Positions 1 to 8,499 of a stretch of DNA of 33,702 bases are shown here, one piece after another. The number at the start of each line of letters is the position of its first letter. Position 1 is the first letter of the stretch. Origin of the DNA: Clostridiales bacterium (GTDB taxonomy: Bacteria; Bacillota; Clostridia; Lachnospirales; Lachnospiraceae); the NCBI GenBank assembly GCA_012519695.1, contig JAAYPT010000051.1, positions 1 to 33,702 on the forward strand, written 5' to 3'. The notes below the pieces were generated by a model, which was not told the DNA's origin, ran no database searches, and saw only the letters and a list, made by a program, of their open reading frames with translations. Both the position numbers and the translations under genes were made by a program.

Positions 1-110
1 ATTAGACGGGGCTTGTTAAAGTGCCTCTAGTCAAAGAACTACCACATAAATCCTTTCAAAATATGGCAGATTGGCATTTTAGTTAGATTTATTCACCTTT
101 CAAATGCAAT

Positions 111-395
111 TTGCGGAAACTCAAGTACAATATATTTGACACCGGAAAATTCTTGAACCGTCCGGCATTAGTTTCTGTATCTAATACTTCCGGACTTGCA
201 GGAATTGCTCACTGGATTAATACATATTATCGTTTGACCGATGAAAGAAAAGTAGATAAGAATTCTGAATTAGTAAAAACAGTAAAACAATGGGTAGATA
301 AGCAGTACGATGAAGGTCGTGTAACTGTAATTACAGATAACGAGTTAGTAGTTGTTATAACTGACTGTTGTAATAAATTGGGAATTGTATTATAA
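111..395 (+). pseudogene. C-terminal remnant of a Re-citrate/homocitrate/isopropylmalate-synthase-type gene
   Basis: About 90 codons resemble the C-terminal end of the DRE-TIM metallolyase family (2-isopropylmalate, homocitrate and Re-citrate synthases). The region from about position 126 (NIFDTGKFLNRP, SNTSGLAGIAHWIN, DEGRVTVITD) is the part I recognise. The catalytic TIM barrel, normally 300 or more residues, is absent. The reading frame is closed by a stop at 84-86 and the only start is a TTG at 111 with no ribosome binding site, so this is most likely a 5'-truncated remnant. The next genes, a GntR regulator and NADP-isocitrate dehydrogenase, fit an original role in citrate formation towards 2-oxoglutarate (inference). 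The truncation point is at about 87-125. The upstream 26-codon open stretch (6-83) was not recognised. Confidence 0.6.
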
Positions 396-413
396 CTATA
401 AGGAGGACTTTTT

Positions 414-1088
414 TTGAGCGAAGATAATCATTCACTGGGTCAACGTGTCTTTCATCGTATAAGAGAAGATATTTTGGCTGGTAAATATAAAAAGAATGAG
501 GAACTGAAGGAAAAGACAATCGGAGAAGAACTGGGTGTCAGTCGTACTCCGGTTAGAGAGGCACTCCGTCAGTTAGAACTAGAGGGACTTGTGACAATTA
601 TTCCAAATAAGGGAGCTTATGTGGTAGGATTATCCGTGGAAGATATTCAGGATATTTACGAAATACGTTCTGTGTTAGAAGGATTATGCGCAAAACGTGC
701 AGCACTCAAGGCTACACAAGAGCAGTTAGAAGAATTAGAAGAGATTCTTTACCTTACGGAATTTCATGTGAAGAAGAAACATGTGGAACAAGTTGTAGAA
801 TTAGATACTCGTTTCCATGAGGTTTTATATGAGGCATGTGCAAGTAAGATATTAGAACATGCGATGCGTGATTATCATCATTATCTGGAAAGTGTGCGCA
901 AGGTAACGCTTGCATCAGAAAAACGTTCTGTAGAATCAAATGAAGAACACAGACAGATTCTGGAAGCATTAAAGGAACGGGATGCGAAAAAAGCGGAAAA
1001 GTATGCAAACCAACATATTTTAAATACCATTAAAAATATTGATAGCTGTGGCTGGGACAAGATTGTGAATAGCACAGAAGCAAAATAG
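414..1088 (+). CDS. GntR-family transcriptional regulator, FadR/FCD subfamily
   Basis: 224 residues with an N-terminal winged helix-turn-helix (about residues 8-72, including GEELGVSRTPVREALRQLE, the hallmark of GntR proteins) and an all-helical FCD ligand-binding domain (about 80-210; the ExR of YEIRSVLEG and histidines in RFHEVLYEA and NEEHRQI are typical metal/ligand positions). The start is a TTG at 414, chosen because AGGAGG lies at 401-406, eight bases upstream; no ATG fits. FCD regulators usually sense small organic acids. The gene lies 36 bases upstream of icd and just after a citrate-synthase-type remnant, so control of citrate/isocitrate metabolism is a reasonable inference. The effector and operator are unknown. 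Length is normal for the family. Confidence 0.88.
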   Translation: MSEDNHSLGQRVFHRIREDILAGKYKKNEELKEKTIGEELGVSRTPVREALRQLELEGLVTIIPNKGAYVVGLSVEDIQDIYEIRSVLEGLCAKRAALKATQEQLEELEEILYLTEFHVKKKHVEQVVELDTRFHEVLYEACASKILEHAMRDYHHYLESVRKVTLASEKRSVESNEEHRQILEALKERDAKKAEKYANQHILNTIKNIDSCGWDKIVNSTEAK

Positions 1089-1124
1089 CAGACAAACAAA
1101 AAGACAATTTGCAGGAGGATTATT

Positions 1125-2333
1125 ATGGAAAAAATCAAAATGACAACACCATTGGTAGAAATGGACGGAGACGAAATGACCCGCATCCTTTGGAAAATGA
1201 TTAAGGATGAACTGTTACTGCCTTTTATTGATCTGAAAACAGAATATTATGATTTGGGATTAGAATATCGTAACGAGACAAATGATCAGGTAACGATTGA
1301 TTCCGCAAATGCAACTAAGAAATACGGAGTTGCTGTAAAGTGTGCAACAATCACACCAAATGCAGCTCGTATGAAAGAGTATGATTTAAAAGAAATGTGG
1401 AAGAGTCCAAACGGAACTATCCGTGCAATTTTAGATGGTACTGTATTTAGAGCTCCAATTACCGTAAAGGGAATTGAACCATGTGTAAAGAATTGGAAAA
1501 AGCCAATTACCATTGCACGTCATGCATATGGCGATGTATACAAAGCATCCGAAATGAAGATTCCGGGACCTGGAAAATGTGAATTAGTATATACAGCAGA
1601 AGACGGAACAGAAACAAGAGAATTGATTCACAACTTTACAGGTGCAGGTGTAGTACAGGGACAGCATAACTTGAATAATTCTATTGAAAGCTTTGCAAAG
1701 AGCTGCTTTAATTATGCATTAGATACAAAGCAGGATTTATGGTTTGCAACAAAGGATACCATTTCTAAGAAATATGACCATACTTTTAAAGATATTTTCC
1801 AAGAAATGTATGATAAAGAATATGCAGCAAAATTTGAAGCTGCCGGAATTGAATATTTCTATACCTTAATTGATGATGCGGTAGCTCGTATCATGAAAGC
1901 AGAAGGCGGATTTATCTGGGCTTGTAAGAACTATGACGGTGATGTAATGAGCGATATGGTATCAAGTGCATTTGGTTCCCTCGCTATGATGACTTCTGTA
2001 TTAGTATCTCCGGGTGGATACTATGAATATGAAGCAGCTCATGGAACCGTTCAGCGTCATTACTACAAACACTTAAAGGGAGAAGAAACCTCTACTAACT
2101 CCGTAGCAACTATTTTTGCATGGACAGGAGCACTTAGAAAACGTGGAGAATTGGATAATCTTCCAGAGTTAAAAGCCTTTGCAGATAAGTTAGAAAAAGC
2201 TTGCTTAGATACTATTGAATCTGGTAAAATGACAAAAGACCTTGCACTGATTACTACATTAGAAAACCCTACTGTATTAAACAGTGAAGGATTCATTAAG
2301 GCAATTCGTGAAACATTAGAGAAGTCTTTGTAA
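1125..2333 (+). CDS. icd: NADP-dependent isocitrate dehydrogenase
   Basis: 402 residues, full length for the homodimeric (eukaryote-like, type II) NADP-isocitrate dehydrogenase, a cytosolic enzyme that oxidatively decarboxylates isocitrate to 2-oxoglutarate and yields NADPH. The N-terminus ([15 protein letters not shown]), the substrate loop ([22 protein letters not shown], about residues 61-82), FRAPI, and the Mg-binding aspartates in IDDAVA and [10 protein letters not shown] are all present, followed by the cofactor region [10 protein letters not shown]. The ribosome binding site AGGAGG precedes the ATG. It probably shares a transcript with the upstream GntR gene. In anaerobes with an incomplete TCA cycle this enzyme mainly supplies 2-oxoglutarate for glutamate; with its citrate-synthase-like neighbour truncated, citrate would have to come from another gene. 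Confidence 0.95.
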   Translation: MEKIKMTTPLVEMDGDEMTRILWKMIKDELLLPFIDLKTEYYDLGLEYRNETNDQVTIDSANATKKYGVAVKCATITPNAARMKEYDLKEMWKSPNGTIRAILDGTVFRAPITVKGIEPCVKNWKKPITIARHAYGDVYKASEMKIPGPGKCELVYTAEDGTETRELIHNFTGAGVVQGQHNLNNSIESFAKSCFNYALDTKQDLWFATKDTISKKYDHTFKDIFQEMYDKEYAAKFEAAGIEYFYTLIDDAVARIMKAEGGFIWACKNYDGDVMSDMVSSAFGSLAMMTSVLVSPGGYYEYEAAHGTVQRHYYKHLKGEETSTNSVATIFAWTGALRKRGELDNLPELKAFADKLEKACLDTIESGKMTKDLALITTLENPTVLNSEGFIKAIRETLEKSL

Positions 2334-2372
2334 AATATTTTATAAAGGCGGAAGAAAGAAGAGGAAAATAAT

Positions 2373-4280
2373 ATGATTTTAGCCTGCCAAAATATCAGCA
2401 AGTCCTTTGGCACAGACGAAATCATCCAACATGCATCTTTTCATGTAGAAGCATATGAAAAAGCTGCAATTGTAGGAATTAACGGAGCGGGGAAAACAAC
2501 CCTGCTTCGGATTATTATGGGAGAAATTCCGGCGGATCAGGGAGAGGTAGTTCTTGCAAAAGATAAGACCATTGGTTACTTGCCGCAGAATCCTGATGTG
2601 TCTGGCAATCATACGATTTATGAAGAAGTGCTTTCTGCAAAGGAAGCACTTATTTCCATGGAAGAAAAACTTCGAGACATGGAAAGTAAGATGAATCAGT
2701 ACCAAGGACAAGAATTAGAAGATTTTATGGAAAGTTATAATCGCCTGAATCATGAATTTGAACTTCAGGGAGGATATTCTTATCAAAGTGAAATTGTAGG
2801 AGTGCTCAAAGGTTTAGGATTTTCCGAAGAAGAATTTGGAAAGCATATGCAGGAGTTGTCCGGGGGACAGAGAACCAGAGTGTGCCTGGGTAAGTTATTA
2901 GTGACAAAACCGGATGTAATTTTATTAGACGAGCCAACCAACCACTTGGATATTAATTCTATTGCATGGCTAGAGACGTTTTTGCTAAATTACAAAGGAG
3001 CAGTGGTAATTGTTTCCCATGACCGTTATTTTTTAGACAAAGTGGTAAGTAAAGTCATTGAATTAGACCGTACCAAAGTATCTGCTTTTCAGGGAAATTA
3101 CAGTGATTATGCGCAAAAACGTGCGCAGGTGCGTGAAGCACAGTTGAAACAGTATTATAACCAGCAGCGTGAAATCAAGCATCAGGAAGAAGTAATTGCA
3201 AAGTTAAAATCCTTCAATCGTGAGAAATCCATTAAGCGAGCAGAGAGCCGCGAGAAGATGTTAGATAAAATAGAACGTTTGGAAAAACCTACAGAAGAAA
3301 ATACCGATATACACCTTCATTTAGAACCAAGAATCGTTAGTGGAAATGATGTATTATCTGTGGAGCATCTGGCAAAGGCATATCCAAATCAGCAGCTATT
3401 TTCCGATATTTCCTTTGAAATCAAGCGTGGTGAACGTGTAGCACTTATTGGAGATAACGGAACCGGAAAGACAACGATTTTAAAAATCATTAACGATATG
3501 ATAGAAGCGGATGGTGGAGTTGTTAAGCTTGGAACGAACGTAAACATTGGATATTACGACCAGGAACATCAGGTACTTCATAAGGAAAAAAATCTGATGG
3601 AAGAGATTTCAGATGCCTATCCGAACCTTACCAATACGGAAATCCGAAATGTGTTAGCGGCATTTTTATTTACCGGAGACGAAGTGTTTAAGCAGATAGC
3701 AGACTTAAGTGGTGGAGAAAAAGGTCGTGTTTCTTTAGCAAAACTTATGTTGTCAGAAGCAAACTTTCTGATACTGGATGAGCCAACCAACCATTTAGAT
3801 ATTACATCTAAGGAAATATTAGAACAGGCATTGAACAGTTATACCGGAACGGTACTGTTTGTTTCCCATGATCGTTATTTTATTAACAAGACAGCTACGA
3901 GGATTTTAAATCTGACAGGGGAAACAATTGTCAATTATATTGGAAACTATGATTACTACATGGAAAAGTGCAAAGAACTCACTCAAATCTATGTAGGTAA
4001 AAAAGAAAATGAAGTAAAGGCCGAAACGGAAAGCAGTAATAAATTAGACTGGAAACAGCAAAAAGAAGAACAGGCAAGACTTCGAAAAATAGAAAACGAA
4101 AGAAAACGCACAGAAGAAAAGATTGAAGAATTAGAGACACATATTAGTGAGTTAGAAGAATCCTTTTCGAAAGAAGAGATAGCTACAAATTCCGCCAAAC
4201 TACAAGAAGTACATGAGGAATATGCCAAATGTCAGCAGGAGTTAGAAGCACTTTATGAAAAATGGGAAACACTGATGTAA
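2373..4280 (+). CDS. ABC-F family ATP-binding protein
   Basis: 635 residues with two tandem ABC nucleotide-binding domains and no membrane segment, the ABC-F layout of proteins acting on the ribosome. Domain 1 has Walker A GINGAGKTT (35-43), signature LSGGQ and Walker B with VILLDEPTNHLD. An arginine/lysine-rich linker follows (about 240-300, the P-site tRNA interaction motif region). Domain 2 has Walker A GDNGTGKTT (360-368), LSGGEKGRV and LILDEPTNHLD. The C-terminus (about 545-635) is a charged coiled coil, as in YdiF/Uup-type members. Such proteins help stalled ribosomes; some confer antibiotic resistance, but nothing here marks this one as a resistance factor. It follows icd by 39 bases and is followed by the rex promoter, so it probably ends the upstream unit. 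Confidence 0.9.
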   Translation: MILACQNISKSFGTDEIIQHASFHVEAYEKAAIVGINGAGKTTLLRIIMGEIPADQGEVVLAKDKTIGYLPQNPDVSGNHTIYEEVLSAKEALISMEEKLRDMESKMNQYQGQELEDFMESYNRLNHEFELQGGYSYQSEIVGVLKGLGFSEEEFGKHMQELSGGQRTRVCLGKLLVTKPDVILLDEPTNHLDINSIAWLETFLLNYKGAVVIVSHDRYFLDKVVSKVIELDRTKVSAFQGNYSDYAQKRAQVREAQLKQYYNQQREIKHQEEVIAKLKSFNREKSIKRAESREKMLDKIERLEKPTEENTDIHLHLEPRIVSGNDVLSVEHLAKAYPNQQLFSDISFEIKRGERVALIGDNGTGKTTILKIINDMIEADGGVVKLGTNVNIGYYDQEHQVLHKEKNLMEEISDAYPNLTNTEIRNVLAAFLFTGDEVFKQIADLSGGEKGRVSLAKLMLSEANFLILDEPTNHLDITSKEILEQALNSYTGTVLFVSHDRYFINKTATRILNLTGETIVNYIGNYDYYMEKCKELTQIYVGKKENEVKAETESSNKLDWKQQKEEQARLRKIENERKRTEEKIEELETHISELEESFSKEEIATNSAKLQEVHEEYAKCQQELEALYEKWETLM

Positions 4281-4287
4281 AAAAGAA

Positions 4288-4303
4288 TGTTAATTCTTTA
4301 ACA
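4288..4303. promoter_or_regulatory. Probable Rex operator (autoregulatory)
   Basis: TGTTAATTCTTTAACA is a perfect inverted repeat with 6-base arms and a 4-base spacer. It matches 16 of 18 positions of the clostridial Rex consensus TTGTTAANNNNTTAACAA; only the outermost base on each side differs. It ends two bases before the -35 box of the rex promoter, so Rex binding would interfere with RNA polymerase. The position and match are seen directly; binding is inferred. Confidence 0.75.
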
Positions 4304-4305
4304 CA

Positions 4306-4334
4306 TTGACAGTCCGTGCAGGATTCATTATAAT
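4306..4334 (+). promoter_or_regulatory. Consensus sigma-A promoter of rex
   Basis: TTGACA (4306-4311), a 17-base spacer and TATAAT (4329-4334) form a perfect housekeeping promoter. The expected transcription start is near 4341, leaving about 40 bases of leader before the rex ATG at 4381. It lies immediately downstream of the Rex operator. Confidence 0.88.
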
Positions 4335-4380
4335 AAAGATAGTATGTGCATGGGAGAAATGCAGTTTAGGAGGAACGTCA

Positions 4381-5025
4381 ATGGAAAAGGAAATATCACA
4401 GGCAGTAATCCGAAGAATGCCAAGGTATTACCGTTATTTAGGGGACTTGTTAGATGACGGAGTAGAACGTATTTCATCCAATGAGTTAAGTGCGAGAATG
4501 AAGGTAACTGCTTCCCAAATACGTCAGGATTTGAACAATTTTGGTGGTTTTGGACAACAGGGTTATGGCTATAATGTGAAATATTTATATGATGAAATCG
4601 GCAAGATTATGGGAATGAATCAGAAACACAACATTATTGTAATCGGTGCCGGTAATCTGGGACAGGCACTTGCAAACTATGTGAAGTTTGAAAAGAGAGG
4701 ATTTGCAATTATAGGATTATTTGATGTAAATCCGGCACTGAAGGGTGTGGCTGTTCGTGGAATAAATATTCGGATGATGGATGAATTAGAGGAGTTTTTG
4801 AAACATAATCAGGTAGATATTGCAGCACTTACAATGCCAAAGACCAAGGCAAGTGAAGTGGCAAATATGCTGGTTAGTTACGGAATCAATGCTATTTGGA
4901 ACTTTGCACATTTAGATTTGGAGCTTCCGGATCATGTGGTGGTGGAAAATGTTCACCTTACAGATAGCTTAATGCAGCTTTCCTACAATATTGCAAATCA
5001 TGGAAAGCCAGAGGACAAGAGATAA
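4381..5025 (+). CDS. rex: Redox-sensing transcriptional repressor Rex
   Basis: 214 residues, normal for Rex. An N-terminal winged helix (about 1-78, with SNELSARMKVTASQIRQDLN and FGGFGQQGYGYNV) binds DNA, and a C-terminal Rossmann fold (about 80-205) binds NADH/NAD+; the nucleotide motif GAGNLG is at 89-94. Rex represses fermentation and respiration genes until the NADH/NAD+ ratio rises. I chose the ATG at 4381, not the upstream TTG at 4306, because AGGAGG lies just before it, homologues start with this helix, and 4306 is itself the -35 box. The operator just upstream indicates self-repression. It is followed after 12 bases by an uncharacterised gene, probably on the same transcript. Confidence 0.95.
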   Translation: MEKEISQAVIRRMPRYYRYLGDLLDDGVERISSNELSARMKVTASQIRQDLNNFGGFGQQGYGYNVKYLYDEIGKIMGMNQKHNIIVIGAGNLGQALANYVKFEKRGFAIIGLFDVNPALKGVAVRGINIRMMDELEEFLKHNQVDIAALTMPKTKASEVANMLVSYGINAIWNFAHLDLELPDHVVVENVHLTDSLMQLSYNIANHGKPEDKR

Positions 5026-5037
5026 GAAAGTGGTAAG

Positions 5038-5676
5038 ATGGGTGGAAGAAAAACAACAAATCATGAATTTCAGACAGCACTTCAGGGGAAAAAGATACCA
5101 CTGGTGATTTTAGATCCAAAGTGGCATGGACTGTTTTCAGACGATGGAAAGCCAAGAAGTATTGTAAAGTTAGAGAAGAAGGCAAACGAATATCTGAAAA
5201 AACAGGCAAGATTAAATCAAGATATCAAGGATTTGAAGAACCTGAAAGAAAAATTGATGAAAAATATCATGGCGAACATGGAAGAAACAGAAGAAGAACA
5301 GGAATCTGTCAGACTTCGTGAAGACCGTAGATTGATTTCTGAGATTAATGTGAAACTGCGTCAGGCATATGCGGATTTGGAGGAGCTTCCAAAAGAGCTA
5401 GATGCAGTAAATGAAGCATTGATGGTGGAATCCATGGAATATTGTTATGAAAAAATGCGTGCCAACGAGATAGAAAGTGAAGCAATCCGGAAATGGTTAG
5501 AAAAAACCAGAGAAGAGGTAAAGCAAAAGGCAGCACGCAGGCAGACTGTACAGGATAAGAACAGAGAGATTTATTCTTACATGCATGATATTTTCGGTGC
5601 CGACATCATAGATATTTTTGATTTGACCTATGAAAAGGAACCTACACAGAAAGAAGAGGAAGAGAGGCAGTCTTAA
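5038..5676 (+). CDS. Uncharacterised charged coiled-coil protein downstream of rex
   Basis: 212 residues, no function recognised. The first 40 residues contain a hydrophobic, conserved-looking segment (KIPLVILDPKWHGLF, about 19-33). The middle (about 43-175) is strongly charged and predicted by eye to be helical and coiled coil. The C-terminus has a short hydrophobic patch (YMHDIFGADIIDIFDLTYE) and an acidic tail. There is no signal peptide or membrane segment, so it should be cytosolic. The gene starts 12 bases after rex and ends inside a terminator, so rex and this gene form a two-gene unit. The ribosome binding site (AGAAAGTGG) is weak, suggesting translational coupling. A structural or scaffold role is possible but unproven. 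Confidence 0.75.
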   Translation: MGGRKTTNHEFQTALQGKKIPLVILDPKWHGLFSDDGKPRSIVKLEKKANEYLKKQARLNQDIKDLKNLKEKLMKNIMANMEETEEEQESVRLREDRRLISEINVKLRQAYADLEELPKELDAVNEALMVESMEYCYEKMRANEIESEAIRKWLEKTREEVKQKAARRQTVQDKNREIYSYMHDIFGADIIDIFDLTYEKEPTQKEEEERQS

Positions 5677-5704
5677 AAGAGAGATAAGAACTGCCTCTTT
5701 TTAG
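5663..5704 (+). terminator. Rho-independent terminator after the rex unit
   Basis: AGAGGCAGT (5663-5671) pairs with ACTGCCTCT (5690-5698), followed by a run of Ts to 5702. The left arm overlaps the last codons of the preceding gene. The loop is long (18 bases). It separates the rex unit from nnr. Confidence 0.8.
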
Positions 5705-5755
5705 CGTTATGAGAAAATGAAGTTACGCTTAGCTCAGAAAAATGGAGGAATGCAT

Positions 5756-7261
5756 ATGCGAGTTTTGGTAAATAGTACACAAATGAAAAAATGTGACAGT
5801 AATACGATTCAACATTATGGAGTTCCTTCCCTGGTACTAATGGAACGGGCAGCTCTAGGTGTGGTGGAAGAAGTTGAAAAACAGAACCTTTCAAATAATA
5901 ATATACTTGTAGTGTGTGGAAGTGGAAATAATGGTGGCGACGGATTTGCCATAGGAAGAATTTTAAGCCAAAGAGGATATAAGGTTACGTTTGTATTGGC
6001 AGGATATAAGGAAAAGGCTTCTACCGAAACAAAACAGCAGATAAAAATTTGCTTAATGTATGGGGCAAATATTCTAGATGCTATTCCGGATATGGAATAC
6101 GGAGCAGTAATAGATGCGGTCTTTGGTATTGGTGTTAATAGAGAAATTCAAGGAAACTATTATAAAATCATTCAACAGATGAACCAATTGCGAGCATGGA
6201 AGGTTGCGGTAGATATTCCGTCCGGAATCCATACAGATACCGGAGAAGTTATGGGAATTGCTTTCCAAGCAGACATGACCGTTACCTTTGCCTTTGAAAA
6301 AATAGGAATTATGATATATCCGGGAGCAGCCTATGCGGGAAAAGTTGTAGTGAAGGACATCGGAATTGGAAAAGAATCGTTTTTAGAAGAAAAGTGTACA
6401 ACCTATTGCCTTGAAAAAAGCGATATTTTTAAGGTACCGAAACGGTTGAACTATTCTAATAAAGGAACCTATGGAAAAGTACTGGTGGTAGCAGGTCATA
6501 AAAATATGGCTGGAGCGGCATTTTTCAGTGGAAAGTCAGCATATGCAACAGGAGCCGGACTGGTAAAAGTATATACGGAAGAAACCAATCGAACCATTAT
6601 CCAGGAATTATTACCGGAAGCCGTTTTAGAAACATATGAAGCCAAAAGTGAGATAGAAAAGACATTGCTAGATAGTTTGTCCTGGGCAAGTGTAGTAGTA
6701 GCAGGACCGGGAATCGGTACGGATGAAGTATCGGAGCACATGATAAGAATTATATTGGAAAATGCCAAAGTTCCTGTGATTTTAGATGCAGATGGTCTGA
6801 ATATTGTGTCTCATCATAAAGAATGGTTAAGAGAAAGAAATATGCCGTTAATTGTGACACCACATCTTGGAGAAATGGCACGATTAATCGAAAAAAGCAT
6901 TTTTGACATACAAAAGCAGTTATTGCAAGTTGCAGGAGAATTTGCAAAGGAATATAATGTTATATGTGTGCTAAAAGATGCAAAAACCGTGATTGCATTG
7001 CCAGATGGAACCACATTTATCAATACCAGTGGAAATAATGGAATGGCAACGGCAGGTGCAGGAGATGTATTAACAGGAGTTATTGCAGGGTTACTTGCAC
7101 AGAAAATGGAGCCAATGCAGGCTGCGCCATTGGGTGTATATTTGCATGGGACAGGCGCAGATTGGATGGTAGAAAAAACAGGTACTTATGGCATGATGGC
7201 ACAAGATATCATAGAAGGTATCCGTCAGGTATTAAAGGAAATAGATAAGGAAGGAATATAA
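5756..7261 (+). CDS. nnr: Bifunctional NAD(P)H-hydrate epimerase / ADP-dependent NAD(P)H-hydrate dehydratase
   Basis: 501 residues from the ATG at 5756, chosen because GGAGG (5744-5748) is seven bases upstream; the in-frame ATGs at 5717 and 5750 are too far or too close. The protein repairs damaged NADHX/NADPHX. The N-terminal YjeF epimerase domain (about 1-210) carries GSGNNGGDG at 55-63. The C-terminal ribokinase-like dehydratase domain (about 225-500) carries NTSGNNGMATAGAGDVLTGV with the catalytic aspartate at 437. Both domains look intact. Only one base separates it from alr, so the two are surely co-transcribed; the nnr-alr-mazF order is common in Firmicutes. A possible functional tie is the NADH-sensing rex just upstream, but a terminator lies between them. 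Confidence 0.93.
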   Translation: MRVLVNSTQMKKCDSNTIQHYGVPSLVLMERAALGVVEEVEKQNLSNNNILVVCGSGNNGGDGFAIGRILSQRGYKVTFVLAGYKEKASTETKQQIKICLMYGANILDAIPDMEYGAVIDAVFGIGVNREIQGNYYKIIQQMNQLRAWKVAVDIPSGIHTDTGEVMGIAFQADMTVTFAFEKIGIMIYPGAAYAGKVVVKDIGIGKESFLEEKCTTYCLEKSDIFKVPKRLNYSNKGTYGKVLVVAGHKNMAGAAFFSGKSAYATGAGLVKVYTEETNRTIIQELLPEAVLETYEAKSEIEKTLLDSLSWASVVVAGPGIGTDEVSEHMIRIILENAKVPVILDADGLNIVSHHKEWLRERNMPLIVTPHLGEMARLIEKSIFDIQKQLLQVAGEFAKEYNVICVLKDAKTVIALPDGTTFINTSGNNGMATAGAGDVLTGVIAGLLAQKMEPMQAAPLGVYLHGTGADWMVEKTGTYGMMAQDIIEGIRQVLKEIDKEGI

Positions 7262-7262
7262 G

Positions 7263-8432
7263 ATGAAAACATACAGTAGAGTATATGCAGAAGTCAATTT
7301 GGATGCAATTCTTTATAATATGGAGCAGATGCGCAAATTGTTGAAAGAAGATACAAAAATTATGGGAGTTATTAAGACGGACGGTTATGGACATGGAGCA
7401 GTTCCTATTGGAAGAGAATTAGAACAGCTTGATTATACTTGGGGCTATGCCACAGCAACGGTAGAAGAAGCGGAAATCCTCAGAAGAAACGGAATGGAAA
7501 AGCCGATTTTAGTATTAGGAGCAACATTTCCAGAACAGTATGAGGCTATGGCAGACCTTGGAATTCGCGTAAATTTATATTCTATAAGACAGGCAGAACA
7601 AATGGAAGCTGCTGCTGCAAAAATGAATAAAAAAATTATGGTACATGCTAAGATTGATACGGGCTTAAGCAGATTAGGATTTCAGGTAACCGAAGAGGCA
7701 GCAGACGAAATAGCACGAATTTCCCGGATGCCACATATTATAGTGGAGGGGGTTTTCACTCATTTCGCAAAGTCCGATGCAAAGGATAAGACAATGGCAA
7801 ATCAGCAGATGGAAGCATTTTCTAAAATGAAGAAGATGTTAGAGGAACGTAATGTAGAAATACCAATGATACATTGTTCTAACAGTGCAGCCATTATTGA
7901 CATGCCAGAAGCAAATATGAGTGTAGTTCGAGCAGGTATTAGCTTATACGGTATGTGGCCTTCAGATGAGGTAAAGAAAGAGAACATTGACCTTCAGCCG
8001 GTAATGTCATTGAGAAGCTGTATTGTGTTTTTAAAAGAGTTAGAAAAAGGCAGAACGATTAGCTATGGTGCTACTTATGAGACTACAAGAAAACAGCGAA
8101 TAGCAACAGTTCCGGTAGGCTATGGAGACGGTTATCCGAGAAGCCTGTCAAATAAGGGATATGTATTGATACACGGAAAGAAAGCTCCGATTTGCGGACG
8201 TATCTGTATGGATCAGTTTATGGTAGATGTAACAGATATTCCTGAGGCACAGGAAGGCGATTTGGTAACATTGGTAGGAAAAGACCATGGAGCAGAAATC
8301 ACAATGGAAGAAATCGGTGATTTATCAGGAAGATTTAACTATGAATTTGCCTGCGATTTAGGAAAGAGAATTCCAAGAGTTTATATAAAAAATGGCGAGG
8401 TAGTAGAAACCAAAGATTATTTTGGGGAATAA
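7263..8432 (+). CDS. alr: Alanine racemase
   Basis: 389 residues, full length. It is a pyridoxal-phosphate enzyme that interconverts L- and D-alanine for peptidoglycan. The cofactor lysine is K38 in VIKTDGYGHG, within the N-terminal TIM barrel (about 1-240), and the second catalytic base is Y268 in ISYGATYE at the start of the C-terminal beta domain. Further family motifs are HAKIDTGLSRLGF, HCSNSAA, RAGISLYG and ICGRICMDQFMVD. It begins one base after the nnr stop codon, so it is translationally coupled, and it is followed by mazF after 67 bases. Confidence 0.95.
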   Translation: MKTYSRVYAEVNLDAILYNMEQMRKLLKEDTKIMGVIKTDGYGHGAVPIGRELEQLDYTWGYATATVEEAEILRRNGMEKPILVLGATFPEQYEAMADLGIRVNLYSIRQAEQMEAAAAKMNKKIMVHAKIDTGLSRLGFQVTEEAADEIARISRMPHIIVEGVFTHFAKSDAKDKTMANQQMEAFSKMKKMLEERNVEIPMIHCSNSAAIIDMPEANMSVVRAGISLYGMWPSDEVKKENIDLQPVMSLRSCIVFLKELEKGRTISYGATYETTRKQRIATVPVGYGDGYPRSLSNKGYVLIHGKKAPICGRICMDQFMVDVTDIPEAQEGDLVTLVGKDHGAEITMEEIGDLSGRFNYEFACDLGKRIPRVYIKNGEVVETKDYFGE

Positions 8433-8499
8433 ACTGAATACACACGAAGAAATTGGGAAGAATAGGAAATAACCTATAAAAGTTTTGGAGTGTGATAGT

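Noticed and set aside
6-83. 26-codon open stretch (TGLVKVPLVKELPHKSFQNM region) as a transposase tail
   Set aside because: It looks protein-like but matches no family I can name; too short to call.
2373-4280. ABC-F protein as an antibiotic-resistance determinant
   Set aside because: The linker and C-terminal coiled coil fit general housekeeping ABC-F proteins, and no resistance-specific leader or mobile context surrounds it.
4306-4380. Possible 25-residue N-terminal extension of Rex from an upstream TTG
   Set aside because: The TTG is the -35 box of a consensus promoter, there is no ribosome binding site, and the ATG at 4381 has AGGAGG and the family N-terminus.
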